DNA of 20,274 bases, taken from a virus. A program made the position numbers and the translations under genes. The first letter of the stretch is position 1, and every line of letters starts with the position of its first letter. Where the stretch lies: the IMG/VR virus record IMGVR_UViG_3300046542_000254, positions 1-20,274 of that record, one strand, 5' to 3'. Of the stretch, positions 4,848-13,200 are shown in pieces. The notes beneath the pieces were generated by a model. The model was not told where the DNA came from, ran no database searches, and saw only the letters and a program-made list of their open reading frames with translations.

Positions 4848-5398
4848 GGTGTTCTCGCTTCCTGCTCGGCGAGCCAGCGCCGAACTGTCTGGTTGTGTCT
4901 GGCGTCGGCGAGCGCGTTGTGCTCGCCGCTTTCCTGCTGGGGAAGGTCGTCCCAGGCGAGGCCGAGGCGGGATCGTTCCTGCTGGATGTCGTGCGTGAAC
5001 ATCGGCACGCCCTCGGGGAGGTCGATCATTCGGCCCCAGAGTTGGGCGAGGGCGACGTGATCGTAGGCTCCATAATTTGCCCAGAGATGCACGTCTGGTC
5101 CGGCTGCGCGGATGAAGTCCATGACCTCGTTGGCGATGTGCTCGCGCCGCTTCACGACCGGGTCGGCGTAGTCGAACAGCCAGGACTTCGGTACGTAGTT
5201 GCGCCGGTCCCCATGTCCCTTGGGCAGGCTGGGGACTACGTTCTCCATCAGCCACTTGTGCTTGCGGATCTTCCGCACGGGCATGTCTCGGTTGACGGCG
5301 TAGTACTCGCGGCCGTCGTCGCAGACCATGCCGATGGAGATCAGTTCGATGGTCCGACCGTTCTCCAGGAATTCGAGGTCGTAGTCCAGTGCGGTCAT
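4844..5398 (-). CDS. DEDDh 3'-5' exoribonuclease, Rv2179c-like
   Basis: A 184-aa protein closely following the pattern of Mycobacterium Rv2179c, an RNase-T-like exoribonuclease. The motifs are Y-D7-L-E9-F-LENG-TIELISIG, then DDGREYYAVNRDM, then WANYGAYD113HVALAQLWG, and H160NALAD165AR. All four acidic metal-binding residues and the histidine of the DEDDh class are present, so it should be active. The ATG at 5398 overlaps the endolysin stop as ATGA, and the stop overlaps the holin start as GTGA. It is thus fixed inside the lysis cassette. Its phage role is unknown; turnover of late or host RNA is one guess. Confidence 0.88.
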   Translation of the reverse strand: MTALDYDLEFLENGRTIELISIGMVCDDGREYYAVNRDMPVRKIRKHKWLMENVVPSLPKGHGDRRNYVPKSWLFDYADPVVKRREHIANEVMDFIRAAGPDVHLWANYGAYDHVALAQLWGRMIDLPEGVPMFTHDIQQERSRLGLAWDDLPQQESGEHNALADARHNQTVRRWLAEQEARTP

Positions 5399-6276
5399 GC
5401 GACCACCTGGAATCCGTGCTTGGCGCCAAGCTTCGCGAGGGAGGTCTGGCCGGGGATGCCGTCGGCGGCACTGCCGGTGTAGCCCAGCCGCTTCTGCCAC
5501 GCCTTGTACGCGGAGACCGTCAGCGAGCCGAAGGAGCCGTCGACGTACCCGGCCGCGAGGAGTCCCTCAGCCTTCAGCGCCTTTTCGACGAGGAGGACTT
5601 CGGCCTGGTGGCTGGTGTGGCCCTGCGCGGCGGCCGGGTCGTGCTTCGCGGCGTACACGACGTGCGCGAGGCTGACCCTCGGCTTCGCCGCGGGCTTCGG
5701 CGGAGTGACTGGGGCGTGCGCGAAAAGATCCGGCATCGGGCCCGGGTCGACATGGGAGTTGCCGGGGATCTGGTTGTGCCCGTAGTGCCCGCCGAGCTTC
5801 AACCAGGTGTCCAGGGACACGGTGTCGCGGGCGAACCCGACCGGGGCGCCACCAGGCCACGCATCGGGGATGCCGAGGCTCCGCAGCCACGCCACGATCT
5901 TGTCGAGGTTCTTGCACGGGGTGTCCCGGACGGTCGCGTACCGCTTGCCGTTGACGGTCTCGCCCTCGGTGAAGACGGTCTCGATCTGAATGCAGTACCG
6001 ACCACTGCGGTTGGTGCGGACGTCGCCAGCGTTCTGCAGCGAGAGGCTCCGGCTGTCCGCGGGGAAGAACTGGGCGATCTCGCCGGTGAACGGGTCGTAG
6101 AGCAGGTGGGGGGCGACGTCGGCGCCGCCGCCGGTGAACCAGCCCAGCTCGCGGGCGAACGTCCAGTCGGTGGCGTTGCTGGTGATGTGCCAGACGGCTC
6201 GCGCGGGGCCGCCGTTCATCACTCCCTCGTTGCCGAGGGCGTGCCGGGCGGCTCCCGGCATCCACAGGTCAGGCAT
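5395..6276 (-). CDS. Endolysin: N-acetylmuramoyl-L-alanine amidase plus peptidoglycan-binding domain
   Basis: A 293-aa protein. Residues about 20-185 match an Amidase_2/PGRP-like zinc amidase: H30 in VWHITS, GHYGHNQIP (H164, H167), then SHVDPGP (H175, D177); likely zinc ligands are H30, H167 and D177. A Pro/Ala linker spans about 188-205. Residues 222-285 look like a PG_binding_1 repeat (VEKALKAEG, YVDGSFGSLTVSAYKAWQ). There is no signal peptide, so export depends on the downstream holin. It would cut the amide bond between muramic acid and the stem peptide. The ATG at 6276 has AGAGG upstream. An intrinsic terminator sits about 20 nt upstream of its start. Confidence 0.88.
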   Translation of the reverse strand: MPDLWMPGAARHALGNEGVMNGGPARAVWHITSNATDWTFARELGWFTGGGADVAPHLLYDPFTGEIAQFFPADSRSLSLQNAGDVRTNRSGRYCIQIETVFTEGETVNGKRYATVRDTPCKNLDKIVAWLRSLGIPDAWPGGAPVGFARDTVSLDTWLKLGGHYGHNQIPGNSHVDPGPMPDLFAHAPVTPPKPAAKPRVSLAHVVYAAKHDPAAAQGHTSHQAEVLLVEKALKAEGLLAAGYVDGSFGSLTVSAYKAWQKRLGYTGSAADGIPGQTSLAKLGAKHGFQVVA

Positions 6277-6296
6277 GCGGACCTCTTTCTGGGCAT

Positions 6297-6326
6297 AAAA
6301 AAGGCCCCGGCCAGCGGCTCGGGGCT
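6297..6326 (-). terminator. Intrinsic terminator before the lysis cassette
   Basis: On the minus strand a GC-rich hairpin (6326-6303, one bulge, GCT loop) is followed directly by six T (6302-6297). It lies between the 69-aa Cys-rich gene and the endolysin gene, both on the minus strand. Late transcription would be partly stopped here, so lysis genes would be made at a lower level than tail genes unless an antiterminator or a separate promoter exists. No promoter is visible in the 20-nt gap that follows. Confidence 0.8.
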
Positions 6327-6340
6327 CGGGGTGAGGTCGG

Positions 6341-6550
6341 TCAGGAGAAGACGGGCTGCGGGTCCAGCAAGGTCGCGGTGAGGATCTCCATCAGCTGGCT
6401 GCAGATACCGCACTGCACGTAGCAGTGCACGCCGTCATTGGAATAGAACGGGTTGACGTCGAAGGTCTCCCCGAAGTTGCGGCACGCCTCGTTGTTGTCG
6501 CGGACGGTGATGGCGTAATACAGGGCGGGCGCGAGAACGGGCATGCTCAT
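6341..6550 (-). CDS. Small Cys-rich protein downstream of the tail fibre
   Basis: A 69-aa protein starting MSMPVLAPALYYAITV, with cysteines C23, C43, C47 and C50 (HCYVQCGIC), a possible zinc or disulfide site. The ATG at 6550 overlaps the TGA of the preceding gene as ATGA, with GGGGA directly upstream. A second ATG lies two codons further on. It is the last gene before the terminator at 6297-6326. It is too small for a fibre and has no membrane helix. No function is recognised; a tail-tip accessory is possible by position. Confidence 0.7.
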   Translation of the reverse strand: MSMPVLAPALYYAITVRDNNEACRNFGETFDVNPFYSNDGVHCYVQCGICSQLMEILTATLLDPQPVFS

Positions 6551-7284
6551 ATCCCCATCACCATCCAGCTGATTCCGGTCGAGGTCGTGTTGGTGCGGGT
6601 CAGCCACACCGTGAGGCCGGTTGCGCTGACGCTGGTGACGCCGACCCCGGTGACCTGGGTGCCGGGCACGGTCGTCTGCGCCGTGGCGAACGCGGTGAAC
6701 GTGGTGCCCATCAGGTTCAGGCCGTTGATGGTGAACGAAGTCGGCGTGTTCGCGACCGGGGTGATGTTGATCGTGCCGTAGGCGATGTTCGAGGCTGTCA
6801 GGATCCCAAGGACGTCGAACGTGCACGGGGAGGAGTTCTCGCCCTGGATGGACGCGTGTGCCGTGCCGTCGAACAGGGACTCCAGGATGAGCAGCGCCTG
6901 GTGGTCACTCGGGTTGACGGCTCCCGAGGTGAGGACGAGGTCGCTGTACTGGAAGGCATCGCTGTCGTAGTAGATGCTCGCAGGATCCGCGACCAGGTTG
7001 TTTTCCACAGGCCGGAACTGCAGCTGCCCGCTGCTCAGGTACCCGCTCATGTTGATCGGGTCCTGCATGCCGCGCGTCCACAGCCCGCCCCCGCCGTTGC
7101 CGGCGTCCGGGCCCAGTTCTGCCAGCAGGGTCGTGCCGTCGTCTGCGTACACGCGGAGGGTGCCGACGGACGCGGCCGTCATGCGCCGCGCGGCCCGCAT
7201 CTCCCTCACCTCGCGTTCGAGAGCGGCCAAGCGGCGGGCCAGCGAGGTGGCGTCGGGCGGGAGTTGGTCGATCTGGCGGGGCAT
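6547..7284 (-). CDS. Putative tail fibre or receptor-binding protein
   Basis: A 245-aa protein. Residues about 10-36 form an Arg/Glu-rich coiled coil (LARRLAALEREVREMRAARR), a typical trimerisation or attachment stalk. The rest is beta-rich with many Thr, Ser, Gly and Asn and ends ISWMVMGI. N-terminal coil plus beta-rich head, last in the tail operon before lysis, is the usual layout of actinophage fibres. The ATG at 7284 lies directly after the stop of the upstream tail gene, with AGGAGAG as ribosome site. The beta-rich end is the likely host-contacting part, but the receptor is unknown. Confidence 0.7.
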   Translation of the reverse strand: MPRQIDQLPPDATSLARRLAALEREVREMRAARRMTAASVGTLRVYADDGTTLLAELGPDAGNGGGGLWTRGMQDPINMSGYLSSGQLQFRPVENNLVADPASIYYDSDAFQYSDLVLTSGAVNPSDHQALLILESLFDGTAHASIQGENSSPCTFDVLGILTASNIAYGTINITPVANTPTSFTINGLNLMGTTFTAFATAQTTVPGTQVTGVGVTSVSATGLTVWLTRTNTTSTGISWMVMGI

Positions 7285-8370
7285 TCAGCTCTCCTCTACC
7301 AGGATGGGCCGGACGCGGTCGGCGTCCGGGTCGAGCTCCCAGGACCAGCAGCGGGCGACGACGTTGGCGCCTTGGGGGTGCCGCGGTGAGCGTTCGACGG
7401 CCATGCGGACGGTGTCGCCGAGCGCCCAGTCGCGGTTGAGGCGCGGGGCGCGGGAGGCGACGGCTTCGATGGACCAGACTTGGGCGCCTTGCTGCATGAG
7501 CGTCAGCGACTGTGCGGCGTGGGCGTCCAGCTGGTCGGGGTCGGTCACGCCGGTCGCGGGGGTGTAGCGGTATTCCCAGCGGGGCCAGCCTGCGGCGATG
7601 AGCGCGGTCGCTTCGTGGGGGCTGGAGGTGAGCCGGGATGATCCTTCGCCTTCGCCGCGGGCTACGACGACGGTGGCGCCTTTGCCCTGCTCGTAGGACT
7701 CGGCGAGGGTGTACGACGAGACGCATCCCGGGAAATCGAAGGTGGCCTCGGGTGTCGCGGCTTGGATACCGACGGCGGAGCGGACGCGCAGGGGGAACTG
7801 GAAGCCGGAGTGGGTGCCGTTCCAGGCTACGTCGATCGTCCACTCGGGACCGCCGTCCAGGGCCATGAGCTCTTTGAGGCAGGACAGGATCGACTTGTCG
7901 TCGCCGTCCTCGGTCAGGTAGGTCATGGTGACGCCTGTGTTCGGTGCGTCGATGACGATCGGCGGCCCGTTCGTGAGGGCCGGGGTGACGAGCGCGGAGA
8001 CAACGGCGGCCTGGTCGGTGCCGATGAGGGTCTGGGTACCCGGGAATCGGCCGTCCAGATAGGCCTCGAGGGTGATGGCCCCCAGAGACAGGGTCTGCGG
8101 GCTGCCGCCGCCGCGGGTCAGTACCGCGCCCGCCCAGAGTGGCGTGTCGGTGGCCCGGTCGACGGCCACGAGCACGGACTGGCCGGGCGTGGTCGCCTCG
8201 GTCCAGCCGCTCGGAGCGCCGGGTAGGTTGAGCTCGAGCTGGAGAGTGGTGCTGTCGCCGAGCTTCCGTGTGAGCGCCCCGGTCGGCTTGAGGGAGCGGA
8301 GATCCTCGACGATGCCGCCTGTGCGCAGGTCGCAGCCGTACCAGGCGAGTTGGTAAGGCGTCTCCGTCAT
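7285..8370 (-). CDS. Minor tail protein, Gp37-like (tail-tip/Tal type)
   Basis: A 361-aa protein. The N-terminus (LAWYGCDLRTGGIVEDL ... LTRKLGDSTTLQLELNLPG) and the DGGPEWTIDVAW motif near residue 175 fit Siphovirus ReqiPepy6 Gp37-like minor tail proteins, which form the hub or tail tip below the distal tail ring. The C-terminal region holds a WALGDTVRMAVE motif of the kind seen in tail hub beta domains. No lytic domain is visible. The start overlaps the upstream stop as TGATG. Its position after distal tail and minor tail genes supports the assignment, from recalled family features. Confidence 0.75.
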   Translation of the reverse strand: MTETPYQLAWYGCDLRTGGIVEDLRSLKPTGALTRKLGDSTTLQLELNLPGAPSGWTEATTPGQSVLVAVDRATDTPLWAGAVLTRGGGSPQTLSLGAITLEAYLDGRFPGTQTLIGTDQAAVVSALVTPALTNGPPIVIDAPNTGVTMTYLTEDGDDKSILSCLKELMALDGGPEWTIDVAWNGTHSGFQFPLRVRSAVGIQAATPEATFDFPGCVSSYTLAESYEQGKGATVVVARGEGEGSSRLTSSPHEATALIAAGWPRWEYRYTPATGVTDPDQLDAHAAQSLTLMQQGAQVWSIEAVASRAPRLNRDWALGDTVRMAVERSPRHPQGANVVARCWSWELDPDADRVRPILVEES

Positions 8371-9401
8371 CAGACGGACTCGTAGGAGCCGGTGATGCGG
8401 ACCTGGGTGGTGCTGTTCATGGTCTCGGGCACCGTCGGGCTATGGAAGGCGAGCCGACAGTCGCCCGACGAGGGCGGGAAGAACGTGCTGACGCTCGTCG
8501 CGGTCGGCGAGATGACGGTCTGCCCTGCCCACCGGTTCGTGCCGAGCAGCTGGGCGACGCCGATCATGGAGGCGCCAAGGTTGGCGGCCGCGAAGGGCGG
8601 CAACGTCCAGTTGTAGTTGCCCGCCCCGAATGTGGTGGTCGACCCACACGTGAGGTTGATGTGGAAGACCACCTGGCGGCCGATCTTCTGGTAGCGGCCG
8701 GCCAGCGTTCCGTTCCCCGGATTCGGGTTGGTGGTGGAGCCGGTCCACACCGGCGTGTAGGGCGTCCAGAGGCCCGGCACCTTGTAGTAGGTGTCCCAGG
8801 AGGATCCGTTCCAACGCAGCAGGTCGGTGCCGTTGTCATAGAACTGGCCGATGTACGGAGTCGAGGGCGCGGTCGACGAGGGCAGGATGCCGCCCGGGGC
8901 CACCGTCGACGGGCGGACTGCGGTACTCACGGAGGCGGTGCCGCCGTTGGACACCGACAGCACCGTGATGTTGGCCAGCGGCATGTAGATCTGCGTGCCC
9001 GCCGGGGTCGGCGCGACCGGCGACGCCGACGGGGTGCCCGCCAGGTAGACCACGTCTCCCTTGGCCAGGCCGGACGCGTCGACCGTGTTGTCCCACACCC
9101 GCAGATAGACCAGGTCGACCCTGTTCAGGGTGGCGTGCGCTGCCGTGTACGTGCCCGGGGACACCGACGACGGAATCGCCACCCGGTACACGCCCTGCCC
9201 GCTGTAGCCGATCGCGGCCACGCCGGCCGAGCAGTTGATGGTGGTGCCCGCCAGGGTGACCGTGAGGCCCGGGTCGCCGGGGCGGACTCCGGAGCGGGAG
9301 CCGAGCGCGGTGCCGTCGTTCATGACGAGCATGGCGTCCGCGTTGCGGGCCTCGAGGCCCGAGAACGTCAGGGTGTCGATGGCCCACACGTCTACCGGCA
9401 T
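8370..9401 (-). CDS. Minor tail protein, fibre/baseplate-like
   Basis: A 343-aa beta-rich protein. The N-terminal half (MPVDVWAIDTLTFSG, RPGDPGLTV, GVYRVAIPSSVSPG, RVDLVYLRVWD) resembles phage minor tail or baseplate proteins that carry fibres. A YIGQFYDNGTDLLRWNGSSW motif near residues 184-203 resembles the linker repeat often found before fibre heads. The last 130 residues could be a receptor- or saccharide-binding head. The ATG at 9401 has GGAGG at normal spacing. The gene lies between the distal tail and Gp37-like genes. The exact role is inferred from composition and order. Confidence 0.7.
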   Translation of the reverse strand: MPVDVWAIDTLTFSGLEARNADAMLVMNDGTALGSRSGVRPGDPGLTVTLAGTTINCSAGVAAIGYSGQGVYRVAIPSSVSPGTYTAAHATLNRVDLVYLRVWDNTVDASGLAKGDVVYLAGTPSASPVAPTPAGTQIYMPLANITVLSVSNGGTASVSTAVRPSTVAPGGILPSSTAPSTPYIGQFYDNGTDLLRWNGSSWDTYYKVPGLWTPYTPVWTGSTTNPNPGNGTLAGRYQKIGRQVVFHINLTCGSTTTFGAGNYNWTLPPFAAANLGASMIGVAQLLGTNRWAGQTVISPTATSVSTFFPPSSGDCRLAFHSPTVPETMNSTTQVRITGSYESV

Positions 9402-9411
9402 AACTGCCTCC

Positions 9412-10284
9412 TCACATCCAGGCAGATCGCCACGTGGCGGTCAGCATCGCGGTCGCGTTGTAGGTGCTGGACTGGAACTGGTAATTGACCGAGCTGGCTG
9501 CCGGGATCGTCGGCCAGCCGGAGGGGACGGACATGAACCGGCGCCTGCTCACCCCGCCGTTGAGGATCACGGTGTGCGCGTCGGTGTCGATCGTGAGAAC
9601 GTCGCCAGTGGCCAAGTCGAGCGAGTAGATGAGCTGCCGCACCGTGCCGTCCGGGTAGAGAGTGGACACGGTGGGTGCCACGACGGGCCCGGCGATCGTC
9701 AGGACCGGTCTGGTGTCCATGGATCCCGAATTGACGGCGTTGATCTGCCCGGACACCGTCGTCGCCGAGAAGGTGATCGGGAACGTCGCCGGAAAGGTCA
9801 GGCCGCCAGTCGTGGTCGGTAGGCCTGTCGTCCCGGACTGCAGGCTGGTGCTGTAGCGGCGAGGGTCGGCGGCCGTCATCAGCACGCTGTAGGTGGCGAT
9901 CCGGTCCGTGACGTAGGCCATCAGCGGTTTGCCGGAGCGCCGCACGGCCGCCTGTTTCGACCCCGTCAGCTCGTACACCACCAGCGTGGTGTCGCCCAGA
10001 GTGACGGCAGTCCGCAGCCGCTCCAGGGCGTCCTCGAGCGTCGTCCGGTCCGGCGCGGTGACCGTGCCGGCCAGAGTGATGGGTCGGGAGCCGAGGTAGA
10101 CGGGGCTGGCCCACGCCCCGTGGTCGGCTTCCCGTTCGGTGTATTCGGAGCGGACCTCGGCGCTGTCCCAGCCGTCGAAGGACTGCAGGGACCAGGCGAC
10201 CCCGTTCGCGTCCACCCTGCCGAGCGGGATGGCGCCGAGGTCGACCGAGAGTCCGCCGAGATCCTGTCCTACGGTGAATGGCAC
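9412..10284 (-). CDS. Distal tail protein (Dit-like)
   Basis: A 290-aa protein directly downstream of the tape measure gene, the standard place for Dit in siphophages. The N-terminal half (GVAWSLQSFDGWD, GSRPITLAGTVTAP, LEDALERLRTAV) fits the ring-forming Dit domain. The C-terminal half (RPVLTIAGPVVAPTV, DLATGDVLTIDTDAHTVILNGG) has the galectin-like second domain pattern. It would form the hexameric ring joining tail tube to tip. The GTG start at 10284 has a strong GGGAGGGGG ribosome site. Confidence in the class is good; no search was run. Confidence 0.8.
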   Translation of the reverse strand: MPFTVGQDLGGLSVDLGAIPLGRVDANGVAWSLQSFDGWDSAEVRSEYTEREADHGAWASPVYLGSRPITLAGTVTAPDRTTLEDALERLRTAVTLGDTTLVVYELTGSKQAAVRRSGKPLMAYVTDRIATYSVLMTAADPRRYSTSLQSGTTGLPTTTGGLTFPATFPITFSATTVSGQINAVNSGSMDTRPVLTIAGPVVAPTVSTLYPDGTVRQLIYSLDLATGDVLTIDTDAHTVILNGGVSRRRFMSVPSGWPTIPAASSVNYQFQSSTYNATAMLTATWRSAWM

Positions 10285-10299
10285 CGCGCCCCCTCCCTG

Positions 10300-13200
10300 T
10301 CAGCCGACGAAATTCATGTGGCGTGCGATGTCGGCGGCCTGTTCGGCGCTGGACTGCTTGGCGCCGTTGAGGGTGATGTTGGTGACGCGGTCGCCGCCCC
10401 CTCCGCCCCAAGGGGTGCCGTAGCCGCTGCTGGCGTACCGGCTGGCCGGGACCAGGTGGTAGCCGAGCGCGGCTGCGCTGGCCGCCAGCAGGGCCCGGCT
10501 GCGGGCGGTCGCGGTGAGCGGGATGAACGCCTCCGGCCCCGCCTCCCCGGCGAGGACCGGGGTGGCCCGGCTGAGGATTCCGCCGAGCGCCATGGCCTTC
10601 CCGCCCTGGGACACCCACTGCCGGACGAACGTGTCCTTGTTCGGCGCCGGTAGCGCGCCGATCGCCCCGGTCATCTTCGGCACGAGGGCCTTGATGACGT
10701 CGGTGCCCAGGCCTGCGGCAATGAGATCGGCATAGCCGCGCCCAGTGCCGCCGCGCAGCGTGGACAGCAAGATCAGGCTGTTGGTGAGGTCGTCACCGGT
10801 GAGCGTGCCCTCAGCCTTGCCCACCGCCTGGTTGGCTTTCGCCGCCTGCGTCTTGCTGCCGACCGCCTGATGGGCGAGGGCCTGCGCGTTGGAGTCGCCC
10901 TGCGCGGCCAGCGCCTGGGCCAGGTCGCCGAAGCCCTCCGCGGCCAGCGTCTGCAGGTCCTTGGCGAACTGCTGGTTCTGCTGGGTCGCGCTGCCGAGCT
11001 GCTTGGTGAAGTCCTGCAGCGTGGCCTTGGCGACGTCGCCGGTCTTCTGGAGCTTGGCGACGATCGACTTGAACTGCTTGTCGCTCGCGCCGGCCAGCGA
11101 GTTGACGAGGGCGTAGCCGTCCTCGCCCATTCCCTCGAGGAGGGATTCCACCTCGGCCCCGCCGCGCTTGGAGATCTTTGCGAGGTTGCCGCGCCACTTG
11201 TCGGTCGCCGCCACGGACTTGTTGAGCTGCGTCTCGTAGGCCTTGAGGTCGAAGCCGGTGGGAGCCTTCGCCCCCTTCTTCACGCCGAGGGCCGCGTCGG
11301 CTTTGTTTACGCCCGCGCGGTCAGCCGAGACCGTCTTGTCGGAGGCCTTCTTCGCCGACCGTGCCTTGTCGACCCGCGACTCGGCGGCCCGCAGTTGGGC
11401 CGCCGTGTGATGACCGTGGCGCACCCGCGACAGGTTCTTCTCGGCGTTGCCGAGGTCGTCAGCCTTCTTCTTGGCATCCTTCAGTGCCGAGTTGAGCTTG
11501 TCCCACGCCGTCTTCAGGGCGTCGACGGCCTTGTCGTAGCGGGTCTTCGGGTCCGACGGACCGCCGAGCACCGCCTGCCCGGTCGGTGTATAGGTGAAGC
11601 CGGGAATGCCGCCCCCGGCGAACCACTGCACAGCGCCACCGAGGCGGCGTACAGTCTCCGCAGCGATCTGACGGGAGCGGGGGCGCTTGTGCCCGGCAAG
11701 GGGGATGTACGCCTCGTCTCCTGCCTCATCCTCGGCCCACACGCGCCAGCTGCCCTTGGGCGCGATCTGTGCAACGTGGTTCTCCCGCATGCCGCCGTTG
11801 GCGTAATAGCTGACGATGCCACCGTCCGCTTGATACCTGCCGCCCTCGTGCGCGACCGTGCCATGATCCGTGTGCGTGGTGACGACGTTGACGGAAACTG
11901 TCTTGCCGTGGACACCGTTGATGTAGCCCTGGATGGTGGCTGCGGCCGAGATCGGCCCGCCTGTCGGCAGGGTGATCGTGACCTGCTTGCCGTGCGTGCG
12001 GGAGATGTGGAACCCGAGCGACGAAAGCGCACCCTCGGCCGTCTTGGTCAAGGCGCTCACCGTGACGGTCTTCCCCTTGGTCGAGGCGACCTTGCGCCGC
12101 ACGGCGTCCAGATCCGACAGCGCCTTCGCGGTCGCGGCACTGACAGCCACGTTCTTGCCCGGCAGCCTCTTCGCGATCAGCGCGTCGAGGGCAGCAGCAG
12201 CCTTACCGGTCGGGGCGGTGATCTCCATCTGTCGGCCGCCTGGCAGCGTCTTGACCTTGAAGCCGACGCTCTCGATGTCCTTCTTGGCGTCGGCGGTCAG
12301 TGCCGACACCCGGATCGTGGAGCCCTTCGGCATGTGCCCGGCGAGACCCTGCACGTACAGCAGCTGCTTCTGGGTGTCCGACAGGCCCGGCGTCGACATG
12401 GTGATGGCCAGCGACGACGGGATGAACCCCATCTGGTTCGCCAAGACCTTGGCCTGGTCTGCGGTGAGGCCGAACTTCCGCCCGGCTGTGACTGCGGCCT
12501 TCCATGACGATTCCATGCGGGCCTCGGCCTGCTGCAGGGCCGGTACGACCTCAGTCTTGTTGGCCCGCGCATAGTCGTAGGTCGCCTGGGATGCGGACGC
12601 CGTCTGCTCGTTCAGGGCCTGCAGCTTCGTCCAGAGGTTCTGGCCATTCTCGCTGGTCGTGTTCAGGCTGCCGTCGACCTGAAGGAGGGCCCCCTTGTAG
12701 CCCTTAGCGTGGTCAACGCCGTCCTTGTAGGAGCTGTTGAGGTCGAGCAGTGCCTGGTTCTGGTTGGCGACCGCCGCCTGCACGTCCAGCTCGCCACCCG
12801 ACAGCAGATCGAGGGCGGTGTGCAGCGCGCGCGCCTTGGTGTCCGCGTCGCTCGCGGAGTCCCCCAGCGTCTTGATCGCACCCTGCAGCCGCCCCGTGGG
12901 GTCGGTGGCGTCCAGCGCGGCCGCGCCGGACCCCTTCGTGGCGGCGGCGAGGTCCTTCTGCCGCTTGCTGGCCGTCTCGAACTCGCCGCTCAGTGAGCCG
13001 AGCGCGTTCGCGGCCTTCTTGTAGGCGAGCCCCTGCGGCGTGTAGACCTTCTCCGAACTCCGGCCGGCCAGCACCATCTTGGAGTTTTCCTCGGCGGCGG
13101 CAGAGAGCCGCTTACGCAGGGCATCGAGGCTCGTGCCCTGGCCGAGGTAGGCGTCCGTGAGCTGGGTCGTGCCGATGTGGGCGGACTGCATGACGTCCAA

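Noticed and set aside
4848-5471. Upstream extension of the holin frame
   Set aside because: It lies antiphase to the exoribonuclease, whose active-site motifs are intact, and reads as Arg/Pro-rich noise.
10870-12507. Long plus-strand open frame (545 codons) opposite the tape measure gene, with several similar ones at 13177-13989 and 14035-15177
   Set aside because: High GC gives long open antisense frames. Their translations are Arg/Gly/Leu/Val-rich without motifs, while the minus strand encodes a clear tape measure protein.
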